A DNA stretch of 53,658 bases from Lachnospiraceae bacterium (GTDB lineage Bacteria; Bacillota; Clostridia; Lachnospirales; Lachnospiraceae): the NCBI GenBank assembly GCA_021770245.1, contig JAETRI010000018.1, positions 1-53,658 of the forward strand, read 5' to 3'. A program made the translations under genes and the position numbers. The notes beneath the pieces are model-generated. The model saw only the letters and a list, made by a program, of their open reading frames with translations. It made no database searches and was not told where the DNA came from. Shown here in pieces: positions 35,506-44,275 of the stretch (position 1 is its first letter; every line of letters starts with the position of its first letter).

Positions 35506-37101
35506 ATGGAAAATATCAGACAGATGATACAGGACGGCAGGACGGCCCTCGGTATTGAATTCGGTTCCACCAGGATCAAGGCCGTTCTGGTGGGGGAGGA
35601 CAATAAGCCCATCGCAGCGGGTAATCATGAATGGGAGAACCGTTTCGAAAACGGAATCTGGACCTACAGCCAGGAGGATATCTGGACAGGTCTCCAGGAC
35701 AGCTACGGCGAGATGGCGAAAGATGTGCAGGAGAAGTACGGAGTGACCCTTACCACGGTCGGGGCCATCGGGTTCAGCGCCATGATGCACGGTTATCTGC
35801 CCTTCGACGGGGCGGGAGAACTGCTGGTTCCCTTCCGTACCTGGAGAAATACGATCACGGAGGAGGCCGCCGCGAAGCTGACAGAGGCTTTCGGATTCAA
35901 TATTCCTCAGAGATGGAGCATCGCCCATCTCTACCAGGCCATCTTGAACCGGGAAGAGCATGTGAAACGGATCGCCTTTCTGACCACGCTGGAGGGATAT
36001 GTTCACTGGAAGCTGACCGGGAGAAAGGTGATCGGCATCGGGGAGGCGGCGGGCATGATGCCCATCGATCCCGGGACCAGGCATTACAGCAGGCATATGA
36101 TCGAGGCCTTTGAAGAGCTGACTGCAGGGGAAGATTTCTCCTGGAAGCTGATCGACATACTGCCTGAAATCCTGGTGGCGGGTGAAGAAGCAGGCCGCCT
36201 GACGCAGGAGGGAGCAAAGCTTCTGGACGTATCGGGGAATCTGCAGGCAGGAATCCCCCTCTGCCCGCCGGAGGGAGACGCGGGCACCGGTATGGTTGCC
36301 ACGAACAGCGTGGAGGTGCGGACCAGCAATGTGTCCGCAGGAACCAGCGTATTCGCCCAGGTGGTTTTAGAGGGAGGACTAAAGAAAGTGCATCCGGAGA
36401 TCGACATCGTGAGCACCCCCGACGGGAATCCGGTGGCCATGGTACACTGCAACAACTGTACTTCGGATCTGAACGCATGGATCAACCTGTTTGAGGAATT
36501 CACACAGGCTTTCGGAATGAAAGTGGATAAGAACGATCTGTACGGGACGCTGTACCGCAAAGCTCTGGAAGGAGATCCTGACTGCGGCGGCCTGCTTGCC
36601 TATAACTATTTCTCGGGAGAACATATCACCGGCTTTGAGGAAGGCCGTCCACTATTCGTGAGAAACCCGGAGAACCGTTTTAACCTGGCGAATTTCATGC
36701 GCGTCCATCTGCTCACCTCCCTCGGAGCGCTGAAAACCGGCCTGGATATCCTTCTGAAGGAGGAAGGGATCCGGATCGACCGGATGATCGGCCACGGGGG
36801 CCTGTTCAAAACCAAGGAGGTGGGACAGAAACTGATGGCGGCAGCGGTGAACACACCCGTGACGGTAATGGAGACCGCAGGAGAGGGCGGAGCCTGGGGA
36901 ATCGCGGTTCTGGCCTCCTATATGATCCGCAGACAAGAGAACGAAAGCCTGTCTTCTTTCCTGAACCGAGCGGTGTTCGCAGGACAGGAGGGTGTGGAGG
37001 TCGCCCCGCAGGAAAGGGATGTGGAAGGATTCAATACTTTTGTGAAACGGTATACTGCCGGCCTTGCCATCGAGAGGGCAGCGGTGGAAAACCTGATCTG
37101 A
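35506..37101 (+). CDS. araB: Ribulokinase (FGGY family)
   Basis: A 531-residue sugar kinase phosphorylating L-ribulose to L-ribulose 5-phosphate. Marks are [15 protein letters not shown] (phosphate loop), [37 protein letters not shown] and the C-terminal [14 protein letters not shown]. It is the short FGGY type common in Clostridia rather than the E. coli AraB type, but position between araA and araD makes the substrate clear. ATG 35506 follows AAAGGA; an ATG at 35476 lies in the repeat and would add ten residues not typical of the family. Confidence 0.93.
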   Translation: MENIRQMIQDGRTALGIEFGSTRIKAVLVGEDNKPIAAGNHEWENRFENGIWTYSQEDIWTGLQDSYGEMAKDVQEKYGVTLTTVGAIGFSAMMHGYLPFDGAGELLVPFRTWRNTITEEAAAKLTEAFGFNIPQRWSIAHLYQAILNREEHVKRIAFLTTLEGYVHWKLTGRKVIGIGEAAGMMPIDPGTRHYSRHMIEAFEELTAGEDFSWKLIDILPEILVAGEEAGRLTQEGAKLLDVSGNLQAGIPLCPPEGDAGTGMVATNSVEVRTSNVSAGTSVFAQVVLEGGLKKVHPEIDIVSTPDGNPVAMVHCNNCTSDLNAWINLFEEFTQAFGMKVDKNDLYGTLYRKALEGDPDCGGLLAYNYFSGEHITGFEEGRPLFVRNPENRFNLANFMRVHLLTSLGALKTGLDILLKEEGIRIDRMIGHGGLFKTKEVGQKLMAAAVNTPVTVMETAGEGGAWGIAVLASYMIRRQENESLSSFLNRAVFAGQEGVEVAPQERDVEGFNTFVKRYTAGLAIERAAVENLI

Positions 37102-37196
37102 GGACGCGGAGTCTGTCACGTGCAGCTTAGTGCCTGCGGCACGGCGTACTGCGTATGCATTCCGGACTGCAGGTTACGGAAAGGTAAGGGATTATT

Positions 37197-37895
37197 ATGT
37201 TGGAAGAATTAAAGAAAAGAGTATACGAAGCCAATATGCTTCTTCCCCAATACGGTCTTGTCACGTTTACCTGGGGAAACGTGAGCGAGATCGACCGGGA
37301 AAGCGGCCTGTTTGCCATTAAGCCCAGCGGCGTGGAGTATGATAAGCTTAGCTGGGAGGATATGGTGATCGTGGATTTGGAGGGCAGAAAGGTGGAAGGG
37401 AGATATAATCCTTCCTCGGATACGGCCACCCATGTGGAATTGTATAAGGCGTTTACCCAGGTGGGCGGGATTGTCCATACCCATTCCTCCTATGCCACAA
37501 GCTGGGCGCAGGCAGGACGTTCCATCCCGTGCTACGGAACCACTCATGCGGATTATATCTATAGGGAGGTGCCCTGCGTCAGATGCCTGACCAAGGAGGA
37601 AATAGCAGACGGATATGAGGAAAATACGGGCCATCTGATCGTAAACGAATTCATGGCCCTGGGAAAGGATCCGGTGGCCGTCCCGGCTGTGTTGTGTAAG
37701 AACCACGGCCCCTTTGCCTGGGGAAAGGATGCCCACGAGGCCGTCCACAACGCGGCGGTGCTGGAGGAGGTGGCGAAGATGGCCTACCGTACCGAGATGA
37801 TCCAGCCCCATGTCCAGCCCGCGCCAAGGGAACTGCAGGATAAACATTACTACAGGAAGCACGGTGCGAATGCCTACTATGGACAAAAAGGGTAA
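37197..37895 (+). CDS. araD: L-ribulose-5-phosphate 4-epimerase
   Basis: A 232-residue zinc enzyme of the class II aldolase fold converting L-ribulose 5-phosphate to D-xylulose 5-phosphate. Visible are TFTWGNVSEID, the KPSGVEYD phosphate site, SSDTATHVELYKAF and the zinc motif HTHSSYATSWAQ, plus the third-ligand region CKNHGPFAWG. Completes the arabinose route, feeding the transketolase genes that follow. A 95-base gap with small hairpins separates it from araB. Confidence 0.96.
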   Translation: MLEELKKRVYEANMLLPQYGLVTFTWGNVSEIDRESGLFAIKPSGVEYDKLSWEDMVIVDLEGRKVEGRYNPSSDTATHVELYKAFTQVGGIVHTHSSYATSWAQAGRSIPCYGTTHADYIYREVPCVRCLTKEEIADGYEENTGHLIVNEFMALGKDPVAVPAVLCKNHGPFAWGKDAHEAVHNAAVLEEVAKMAYRTEMIQPHVQPAPRELQDKHYYRKHGANAYYGQKG

Positions 37896-37911
37896 AATAG
37901 GATAGACTTAT

Positions 37912-37966
37912 TGTGGTCGTGCGGAACGCGCCTCGGGGTGCGTTCCGGCTTACCTTCAAAACCACA
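37912..37966 (+). other. Hairpin between araD and transketolase genes
   Basis: TGTGGT (37912-37917) pairs with ACCACA (37961-37966), enclosing GCGGAACGC/GCGTTCCGGC. No T run. It may stabilise or punctuate the transcript between the arabinose and pentose-phosphate segments. Confidence 0.55.
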
Positions 37967-37998
37967 GGCAAATCTTGAAAGCGTGGAGGAAAAACAGC

Positions 37999-38835
37999 AT
38001 GGAAAATCTGGAACTCGCCAAAATGGCGAATGAGATCCGTAAGGGGATCATTACGGGCGTGCACAGCGCAAAGGCAGGGCATCCCGGCGGATCTCTTTCG
38101 GCGGCGGATATATTTACCTATCTTTATTTTGAAGAAATGAACGTGAATCCGAAGGACCCCGAGGATCCGGACCGGGACCGTTTTGTGCTTTCCAAGGGCC
38201 ATACCGCGCCGGGGCTCTATTCGACTCTGGCTCACAGGGGGTATTTTCCGGTGGAAGATCTGACCACCCTGCGTAAACTGGGTTCCTACCTGCAGGGACA
38301 TCCCTGCAGACAGCATGTACCGGGTGTGGATATGTCCACGGGTTCCCTGGGCCAGGGTGTCTCCACAGCGGTGGGCATGGCTCTGGGCGGAAAGATGGAC
38401 GGAAAGGATTTCCGCGTCTATACCCTTTTGGGAGACGGCGAGATCGAAGAGGGACAGGTATGGGAGGCGGCCATGTTCGCGGGGTTCCATAAGCTGGACA
38501 ACCTGGTGGTAATCGTGGACAACAACGGCCTGCAGATTGACGGGCCGGTGGACCAGGTCTGTTCGCCCTATCCCATCGACAAGAAGTTTGAGGCATTTAA
38601 TTTCCATGTGATCAACGTGGACGCCCATGATTTTGACGCGCTTCGTGCGGCCTTTACCGAGGCGCGGGACACGAAGGGCATGCCCACCGCGATTGTGGCA
38701 CACAGCCTGAAGGGGAAGGGCGTTTCCTTCATGGAAGGACAGGTTTCCTGGCACGGAACAGCTCCCAATGACGAACAGTATGCGGTGGCCATGGCAGATT
38801 TGGAGAAAGTGGGTGAAGCGTTATGTCAGAAGTAA
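37999..38835 (+). CDS. Transketolase, N-terminal subunit
   Basis: A 278-residue thiamine-diphosphate-binding subunit. Signatures are GHPGGSLSAADIFTYLYF, SKGHTAPGLYSTLA and the TPP motif GDGEIEEGQVWEAA...DNN. With the next gene it forms a split transketolase moving two-carbon units between pentose and hexose phosphates. GGAGG precedes ATG 37999. Overlaps the C-terminal subunit gene by 13 bases. The split form is common in Clostridia. Confidence 0.95.
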   Translation: MENLELAKMANEIRKGIITGVHSAKAGHPGGSLSAADIFTYLYFEEMNVNPKDPEDPDRDRFVLSKGHTAPGLYSTLAHRGYFPVEDLTTLRKLGSYLQGHPCRQHVPGVDMSTGSLGQGVSTAVGMALGGKMDGKDFRVYTLLGDGEIEEGQVWEAAMFAGFHKLDNLVVIVDNNGLQIDGPVDQVCSPYPIDKKFEAFNFHVINVDAHDFDALRAAFTEARDTKGMPTAIVAHSLKGKGVSFMEGQVSWHGTAPNDEQYAVAMADLEKVGEALCQK

Positions 38836-39773
38836 AGAAAGTTACGAAGATCGCAACCAGGGAAGCTTACGGCAAAGCGCTGGCCGAATTCGGGGAAAAA
38901 TATGAAAATCTTGTGGTGCTGGATGCGGATCTGGCCAATGCCACCAAGACGAATACCTTCCAGAAGGCTTTTCCGGACAGACATATTGACTGCGGCATTG
39001 CGGAATGCGATATGATGGGGATCGCGGCAGGACTTTCCACCGTGGGAAAGATTCCCTTTGCCAGCTCCTTTGCCATGTTTGCCGCGGGCCGTGCCTATGA
39101 GCAGGTGCGCAATTCCATCGGCTATCCCCATCTGAACGTGAAAATCGGAGCCACCCATGCGGGAATTACCGTGGGCGAGGACGGCGCTTCCCATCAATGT
39201 CTGGAGGACATTGCGCTGATGCGCGTGATCCCCGGCATGGTGGTGATCAACCCAAGCGATGCGGTAGAAGCGCGGGAAGCAGTGCGTGCGGCGATCGAAT
39301 ATGAAGGTCCCGTATATCTGCGTTTCGGGCGTGCGGCCGTTCGGGTGATCAACGACAGGGAAGACTATCGGTTTGAAATGGGAAAGGGCGTGCTCCTGCG
39401 GGAGGGAAGCGACGTGACGATTGTCGCCACGGGTATCTGCGTATGCGAGGCTCTGGAGGCGGCGGAAAAGCTGGCAGCGGACGGGATCAGTGCGGAGGTG
39501 ATCAATATTCACACCATCAAGCCTCTGGATGAAGAATTGATCGTGCGCTCCGCGAAGAAAACCGGCCGGGTGGTGACGGCGGAGGAACATTCCGTTATCG
39601 GCGGCCTGGGCGGCGCTGTGTGTGAGGCGCTCTCCGAAAAGGCGCCCGTGCCCGTACTGCGCATCGGCATGAACGATATCTTTGGGGAATCCGGTTCCGC
39701 AGGCGCCCTCGTGGCGAAGTACGGCCTGGATGCGGAGGGTATTTACCGGAAGGTAAAGGAATTCATCAGATAA
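38823..39773 (+). CDS. Transketolase, C-terminal subunit
   Basis: A 316-residue subunit carrying the pyrimidine-binding and C-terminal domains. It starts MSEVKKVTKIATREAYGKAL. Typical segments are LDADLANATKT, IDCGIAECDMMGIAAGLS (with the conserved Glu), and THAGITVGEDGASHQ. The pair with the preceding gene completes transketolase in the arabinose operon, using xylulose 5-phosphate from AraD. Confidence 0.95.
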   Translation: MSEVKKVTKIATREAYGKALAEFGEKYENLVVLDADLANATKTNTFQKAFPDRHIDCGIAECDMMGIAAGLSTVGKIPFASSFAMFAAGRAYEQVRNSIGYPHLNVKIGATHAGITVGEDGASHQCLEDIALMRVIPGMVVINPSDAVEAREAVRAAIEYEGPVYLRFGRAAVRVINDREDYRFEMGKGVLLREGSDVTIVATGICVCEALEAAEKLAADGISAEVINIHTIKPLDEELIVRSAKKTGRVVTAEEHSVIGGLGGAVCEALSEKAPVPVLRIGMNDIFGESGSAGALVAKYGLDAEGIYRKVKEFIR

Positions 39774-39799
39774 AATCGACTGACTGGGAAAGGCTGCCA

Positions 39800-40453
39800 A
39801 TGAATATTTTATCGCCATCGATCCTGGCTGCGGACTGTGCCAGGCTGGGGGAACAAATCGACCTGGTGCGCAGAGCGGGCGCCGGGTATCTGCATATTGA
39901 TATCATGGACGGCATGTTTGTTCCGGCCATTTCCTTTGGCATGTGTGTGGTTTCTTCCCTGCGGAAAGCCACGGACATGGTGTTTGACGTGCATCTGATG
40001 GTGGAGGATCCGATCCGCTACGTGGACGAATTCGCGGCGGGCGGGGCGGATATCATCACGGTGCATCTGGAAGCGTGCCGGGATGTGGGGCAAACCCTGG
40101 ATCGGATCCGCAGCCTCGGGAAACGGGTGGGCCTGTCCATCAAGCCGGCCACTCCCGTTTCGGAGGCGGCGCCGTACCTGGACCGGATCGATATGCTGCT
40201 GGTCATGACGGTGGAACCCGGTTTCGGGGGCCAGAAGTATATTCGGGCATCCACCGGAAGGATCCGGGAGGCCCGCCGTCTGATAGAGGACAGAGGGCTG
40301 GATGTGGACGTGGAAGTGGACGGAGGCATTACGAAGGACAACCTGAGGGAAGTTCTGGAAGCCGGGGCCAATGTGATCGTGGCGGGCTCTGCGGTGTTCT
40401 CCGGGGATATTTCCCAAAATGTGCAGAGAATGACGGAGCTTATTCAATCATGA
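39800..40453 (+). CDS. rpe: Ribulose-phosphate 3-epimerase
   Basis: A 217-residue TIM-barrel enzyme interconverting ribulose 5-phosphate and xylulose 5-phosphate. Motifs are LSPSILAADCARL, HIDIMDGMFVPAISFG, VFDVHLMVEDP, VMTVEPGFGGQKY and VDVEVDGGIT. Its place after transketolase is consistent with a pentose-phosphate module in the ara operon. The stop codon lies within the start of the composite repeat at 40450. Confidence 0.96.
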   Translation: MNILSPSILAADCARLGEQIDLVRRAGAGYLHIDIMDGMFVPAISFGMCVVSSLRKATDMVFDVHLMVEDPIRYVDEFAAGGADIITVHLEACRDVGQTLDRIRSLGKRVGLSIKPATPVSEAAPYLDRIDMLLVMTVEPGFGGQKYIRASTGRIREARRLIEDRGLDVDVEVDGGITKDNLREVLEAGANVIVAGSAVFSGDISQNVQRMTELIQS

Positions 40454-40626
40454 ATTTACGCCCGCCGAGGCGGGCAGATGGGAGTTAGGTTGAAAAATAA
40501 GCCTGATGGCTTATTTTTCAACCGTAATTTGTGCCGCCGGCGGCCCAAATGGAATCACAGACGTGAAATCGCATACGAGATTTCATGTCGCGGTGCCGCA
40601 AAGGACGCGGCATGAAAGGGGTTATA
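40450..40626 (+). repeat. Composite family 1 repeat (hairpins in tandem)
   Basis: From rpe's stop to the next ATG, hairpins follow one another. In order they are GCCCGCC-GA-GGCGGGC (40460-40475), GGTTGAAAAATAAGCC-TGAT and its exact complement (40488-40523), GCCGCC/GGCGGC (about 40534-40546), GAAATCGC...GAGATTTC (about 40565-40584), and GCCGCAAAGGACGCGGC (40595-40611) followed by ATGAAAGGGG. The last two-thirds match the minus-strand region before the GNAT gene at 52009-52120. Confidence 0.85.
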
Positions 40627-41586
40627 ATGAAAATTGTCGTAACGCCTCCTTTTACCGAAAAACAGCGGGAGTTGATCAGGAATGCCGCAGGGGAAGGAGT
40701 GGAGCTCATCTTTTGTGAAAAGGGGCAGCTGACGGTAGACCTGCTTACGGAAACGGATGTTCTTCTGGGCAATCCCGAAAGTCCGGAGCAGATCAGTCTG
40801 GCGGGAAAACTCAAATGGCTGCAGCTAAACAATGCGGGAACGGAAGGGTACTGCGAGCCCGGGCTGCTTCCCGCAGGAGCGGTTCTGACCAACGCTACGG
40901 GCGCCTATGGCCTGGCCATTTCGGAACATATGATTGCATGCCTTTTTATGCTGCGCAAAAAACTGCATCTCTATTATGCCAACCAGATGGGACGCCTGTG
41001 GAAAGCGGAAGGGCATGTGGGGGTTGTGCGGGGAAGCACGGTTCTGGTAATCGGCCTGGGCGACATCGGAACCGCATTCGCGGGGAAAATGAAGGCGTTG
41101 GGCTGCTATGTGATCGGGGTGAAACGCCGTGTGGGCAGCAAACCGGAGGAAGTGGACGAATTATGGGGCATAGATGATCTGAACCGCCTCCTGCCCAGGG
41201 CCGATGTGGTGGCGATGAGCCTCCCGGGAAACGCATCCACCTATCATACCCTGAACCGGGAGCGCATCGCGCTCCTTAAGCAGGATGCGGTCGTGCTGAA
41301 TGTGGGCCGGGGTACGGCCCTCGATACGGATGCTCTGAGCGAGGCTCTGTATGCCGGCCGGATTGCCGGTGCTGCTCTGGATGTGACGGATCCGGAACCC
41401 CTTCCTGCGGATCATCCTCTGTGGGATGCTCCCGGCGCCTTGATCACGCCCCATATTTCCGGGGGATATTCGCTTCCGGAGACATTGGATCAGATTGCCG
41501 GGATTTTCGCGGAAAATCTCGGGCGTTATCTGCGGGGAGAAGAACTGCTGCATGTTGTGGATTTGGAAACGGGATACTGCAGGTAG
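40627..41586 (+). CDS. D-2-hydroxyacid dehydrogenase family protein
   Basis: A 319-residue NAD(P)-dependent reductase. The Rossmann motif is VLVIGLGDIGTAFAGKMKALG (about 140-160), followed by VGRGTALD (active Arg region) and PLWDAPGALITPHISGG, containing the catalytic His. Substrate not evident; hydroxypyruvate or glyoxylate reductases share the fold. ATG 40627 directly follows the composite repeat, whose AAAGGGG serves as ribosome site. It is the last gene of the ara run, though it may be transcribed separately. Confidence 0.9.
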   Translation: MKIVVTPPFTEKQRELIRNAAGEGVELIFCEKGQLTVDLLTETDVLLGNPESPEQISLAGKLKWLQLNNAGTEGYCEPGLLPAGAVLTNATGAYGLAISEHMIACLFMLRKKLHLYYANQMGRLWKAEGHVGVVRGSTVLVIGLGDIGTAFAGKMKALGCYVIGVKRRVGSKPEEVDELWGIDDLNRLLPRADVVAMSLPGNASTYHTLNRERIALLKQDAVVLNVGRGTALDTDALSEALYAGRIAGAALDVTDPEPLPADHPLWDAPGALITPHISGGYSLPETLDQIAGIFAENLGRYLRGEELLHVVDLETGYCR

Positions 41587-41593
41587 AGTTTCC

Positions 41594-41638
41594 GCGGGGA
41601 CGGGCAGGGGCCGCAGAGCCATTCATGCGTTTCCCTGT
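41594..41638 (+). repeat. Family 2 repeat after the dehydrogenase gene
   Basis: GGGGACGGGCAGGGGCCGCA, then GAGCCATTCATGCGTTTCCC. The same core as at 16303 (minus), 49923 and 53493. Eight bases after the stop codon. Confidence 0.8.
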
Positions 41639-41655
41639 TTTGCGAGACGTGAAAT

Positions 41656-41684
41656 TTGACAATCCCGGGAAGATGTGTTAATCT
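41656..41684 (+). promoter_or_regulatory. Promoter of the metG T-box leader
   Basis: TTGACA (41656-41661), 17-base spacer, TAATCT (41679-41684). The transcript would start near 41691, leaving a ~550-base leader before metG. Confidence 0.8.
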
Positions 41685-41739
41685 GAAATCACGTTTCGAC
41701 GAAACAGGAATATGTATGTTTTGTCATGCAAGCGTTATA

Positions 41740-42066
41740 TACGAAACGCGATGAGAAAGAGAGTACATTCGTGGAAGCTTTACAGAGAAGCCTTTATGTG
41801 ACAAGTCGGATCACACATGCTGAGAGGGGCGGGGGGAAACGGATGGAAAATGGCTTTTCGAGCAGCGCACCGAACCGTACCGGACGAGGGGCGGCAAGGC
41901 TGCGACAGGCGCCGCCTGTTATAGCGGCAGGGTATCTGGCCGGAGCGCGGCCGCGTACCTGCGAAGGCCCTGTCCGTGAGGACCGGGTGAAGAGAAGTGG
42001 TACCACGGGTTAACTGCCCGTCTTCTTGTTTTAACAAAAGCTTAAAGCAGGGAGACGGGCTTTTGT
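41740..42066 (+). ncRNA. T-box leader (methionine, upstream of metG)
   Basis: The T-box core GAAGTGGTACCACGGG is at about 41994-42009, with GTGGTACCACG standing for the tRNA 3'-end-binding bulge. Upstream, GATGAGAAAGAGAGTAC opens Stem I (from about 41750). Candidate methionine AUG specifier triplets are at 41843-41845 and 41850-41852. Downstream, GCCCGTCTT (42017-42025) pairs with AGACGGGC (about 42054-42061), followed by TTTTGTT, forming the terminator that competes with the antiterminator. Uncharged tRNA-Met is expected to let transcription reach metG. Confidence 0.87.
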
Positions 42067-42214
42067 TATTCGCCCGGGATGCGCTCCGCAGACCGGCGGC
42101 TTTTCTCTAAAAGGAGATTGTTTTTCCCTGCAGGATAAGGAGAAGAAAATCCGGGATTTGTACCGAGAAGCACGGAAACGTTACCTTAATACACAAAATC
42201 CCGCAGAACGAAGG

Positions 42215-42229
42215 GCCGCCTGTGGCGGC
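42215..42229 (+). repeat. Family 1 hairpin in front of metG
   Basis: GCCGCC-TGT-GGCGGC followed by AGAATGAGAGG and ATG 42245. The copy before glpK ends in the same GGCGGCAGAATG. Confidence 0.75.
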
Positions 42230-42244
42230 AGAATGAGAGGAAAC

Positions 42245-44215
42245 ATGGGAAAGGGAAAGTTTTACATGACCACCGCCATTGCCTATACCTCCGGGAAACC
42301 GCATATCGGCAACACCTACGAGGCGGTATTGGCGGACAGCATCGCGAGGTTTAAACGGAAAGAGGGCTATGAGGTGTTCTTTCAGACCGGGACGGACGAA
42401 CACGGCCAGAAGATCGAAATCAAAGCTGCGGATGCCGGAGTGACTCCCCAGGAGTATGTGGACAGGGTAGCCGGCGAAGTGAAACGGATCTGGGATCTGA
42501 TGGGGACGTCCTATGACAAGTTCATCCGCACCACGGATCCGGACCATATGGCCCAGGTACAGAAAATTTTTAAGAGGCTGTATAATCAGGGAGACATCTA
42601 TAAAGGGCATTATGAAGGGCTCTATTGTACGCCCTGCGAATCGTTCTGGACGCAGTCCCAGCTGGTGGACGGTAAATGTCCTGACTGCGGCGGCGAGGTA
42701 AAGCCGGCGAAGGAAGAGGCCTATTTTTTCAAAATGAGTAAATATGCGGACAGGCTGATCCGGCACATCAACGAGCATCCGGAGTTCATCCAGCCCGTTT
42801 CCCGGAAAAATGAGATGATGAACAATTTCCTGCTCCCCGGGCTGCAGGATCTGTGCGTATCCAGGACGTCCTTCAAATGGGGGATTCCGGTGGATTTTGA
42901 CGACAGGCATGTGGTCTACGTGTGGCTGGACGCCCTGACGAACTATATCACCGGTATCGGTTACGATGCGGAAGGAAACAGCACGCAGCAGTACGAAAAA
43001 CTATGGCCTGCCGACCTGCATCTGATCGGAAAAGACATCATCCGTTTCCATACGATCTATTGGCCGATCTTCCTGATGGCGCTGGGAGAGCCCTTGCCGA
43101 AGCGGATTTTCGGTCATCCATGGCTTCTGCAGGGGGACGGGAAGATGAGCAAGTCCAAGGGAAACGTAATGTATGCGGACGATCTCGTGAACCTGTTCGG
43201 CGTGGATGCGGTGCGTTATTTCGTGCTGCATGAGATGCCCTTTGAAAACGACGGGGTGATCAGTTGGGAACTGATCGTGGAACGGATCAATTCGGAGCTG
43301 GCAAATACGCTGGGCAACCTGGTGAACCGGACGATCTCCATGAGCAATAAGTATTTTGGCGGCATCGTGGAGGACAAGGGGACGGCCGAACCGGTGGACG
43401 AGGAGCTGAAAGCCGTTGTGACGGCGGCTTACGGGAAGGTCTGCGCCAGGATGGAGGAGCTTCGCGTGGCGGATGCCATGACGGAAATCTTTGCCCTGTT
43501 TAAGCGGTGCAATAAGTATATCGACGAGACCGAGCCCTGGGCCCTGGCAAAAGATGAGGCGAAGCGGGCCCGGCTGGCTACCGTGCTGTATAATCTGGTG
43601 GAGGGAATCACCATCGGAACTTCTCTGCTGGAGCCGTTTATGCCGGAAACAGCGGGCAAAATTGCGGCGCAGCTGAACGCATCGCTTCCCGGCTTTGAGG
43701 AATGCGGCAGTTTCGGACATTATCCCGGCAAAACGAAGGTCACGGACAAACCGGAGATCCTCTTCGCACGGCTGGATGTGAAGGAAGTGGTAGAAAAGGT
43801 GGATGCCCTGTTTGCTGCAGGAAAAGAGGAGCCGGATGCCAAAACCGGAAAGGCGCAGGAGGCGGAGGTGATCGATATTGAGAGGAAGCCGGAGATCACT
43901 TTTGACGATTTTGCCAAGCTGCAGTTCCAGGTGGGGGAAATCATCTCCTGTGAGGAAGTGAAGAAGTCCAAAAAACTTCTTTGCTCCAAGGTACGCGTGG
44001 GCAGCGAGGTGAAGCAGATCGTATCCGGCATCAAAGCGCATTACAGCGCCGAAGAAATGGTGGGAAAAAAGGTGATGGTGCTGGTGAATCTAAAGCCCGC
44101 CACCCTGGCAGGGATCCTGTCGGAAGGCATGCTGCTGTGCGCGGAGGATGCCCAGGGAAATCTGGCATTGGTGGCGCCGGAAAAAGAAATGCCCGCAGGA
44201 GCGGAAATCTGCTGA
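42245..44215 (+). CDS. metG: Methionyl-tRNA synthetase with C-terminal tRNA-binding domain
   Basis: A 656-residue class I synthetase. HIGH-type motif KPHIGNTYEAV is near residue 17, a zinc knuckle CTPC...CPDC is at about 127-150, and KMSKSKGNV is near 300. The C-terminal EMAP/Trbp111-like tRNA-binding domain (about 550-656) contains FDDFAKLQFQVGEI and SGIKAHYS. ATG 42245 (MGKGKFYMTTAIAYTSG) is preferred, with GAGAGGAAAC upstream; the open frame extends back to 42158 without a site. Controlled by the T-box leader. Confidence 0.96.
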   Translation: MGKGKFYMTTAIAYTSGKPHIGNTYEAVLADSIARFKRKEGYEVFFQTGTDEHGQKIEIKAADAGVTPQEYVDRVAGEVKRIWDLMGTSYDKFIRTTDPDHMAQVQKIFKRLYNQGDIYKGHYEGLYCTPCESFWTQSQLVDGKCPDCGGEVKPAKEEAYFFKMSKYADRLIRHINEHPEFIQPVSRKNEMMNNFLLPGLQDLCVSRTSFKWGIPVDFDDRHVVYVWLDALTNYITGIGYDAEGNSTQQYEKLWPADLHLIGKDIIRFHTIYWPIFLMALGEPLPKRIFGHPWLLQGDGKMSKSKGNVMYADDLVNLFGVDAVRYFVLHEMPFENDGVISWELIVERINSELANTLGNLVNRTISMSNKYFGGIVEDKGTAEPVDEELKAVVTAAYGKVCARMEELRVADAMTEIFALFKRCNKYIDETEPWALAKDEAKRARLATVLYNLVEGITIGTSLLEPFMPETAGKIAAQLNASLPGFEECGSFGHYPGKTKVTDKPEILFARLDVKEVVEKVDALFAAGKEEPDAKTGKAQEAEVIDIERKPEITFDDFAKLQFQVGEIISCEEVKKSKKLLCSKVRVGSEVKQIVSGIKAHYSAEEMVGKKVMVLVNLKPATLAGILSEGMLLCAEDAQGNLALVAPEKEMPAGAEIC

Positions 44216-44244
44216 CCGGGCAGAAAGATCTCCGTGATTTGCAC

Positions 44245-44260
44245 GCGCGCCGAAGCGCGC
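44245..44260 (+). repeat. Family 1 hairpin in front of alpha/beta hydrolase gene
   Basis: GCGCGC-CGAA-GCGCGC followed by AGATTGGAG, which acts as ribosome site for ATG 44276. The stem has changed to GCGCGC on both arms compared with GCCCGC copies, so pairing is preserved. Confidence 0.8.
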
Positions 44261-44275
44261 AGATTGGAGCCGTTT

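Noticed and set aside
34123-36096. A 657-codon open frame on the minus strand opposite araA/araB
   Set aside because: It is a shadow of two unmistakable enzymes, common in GC-rich genes; no ribosome site or domain is visible.
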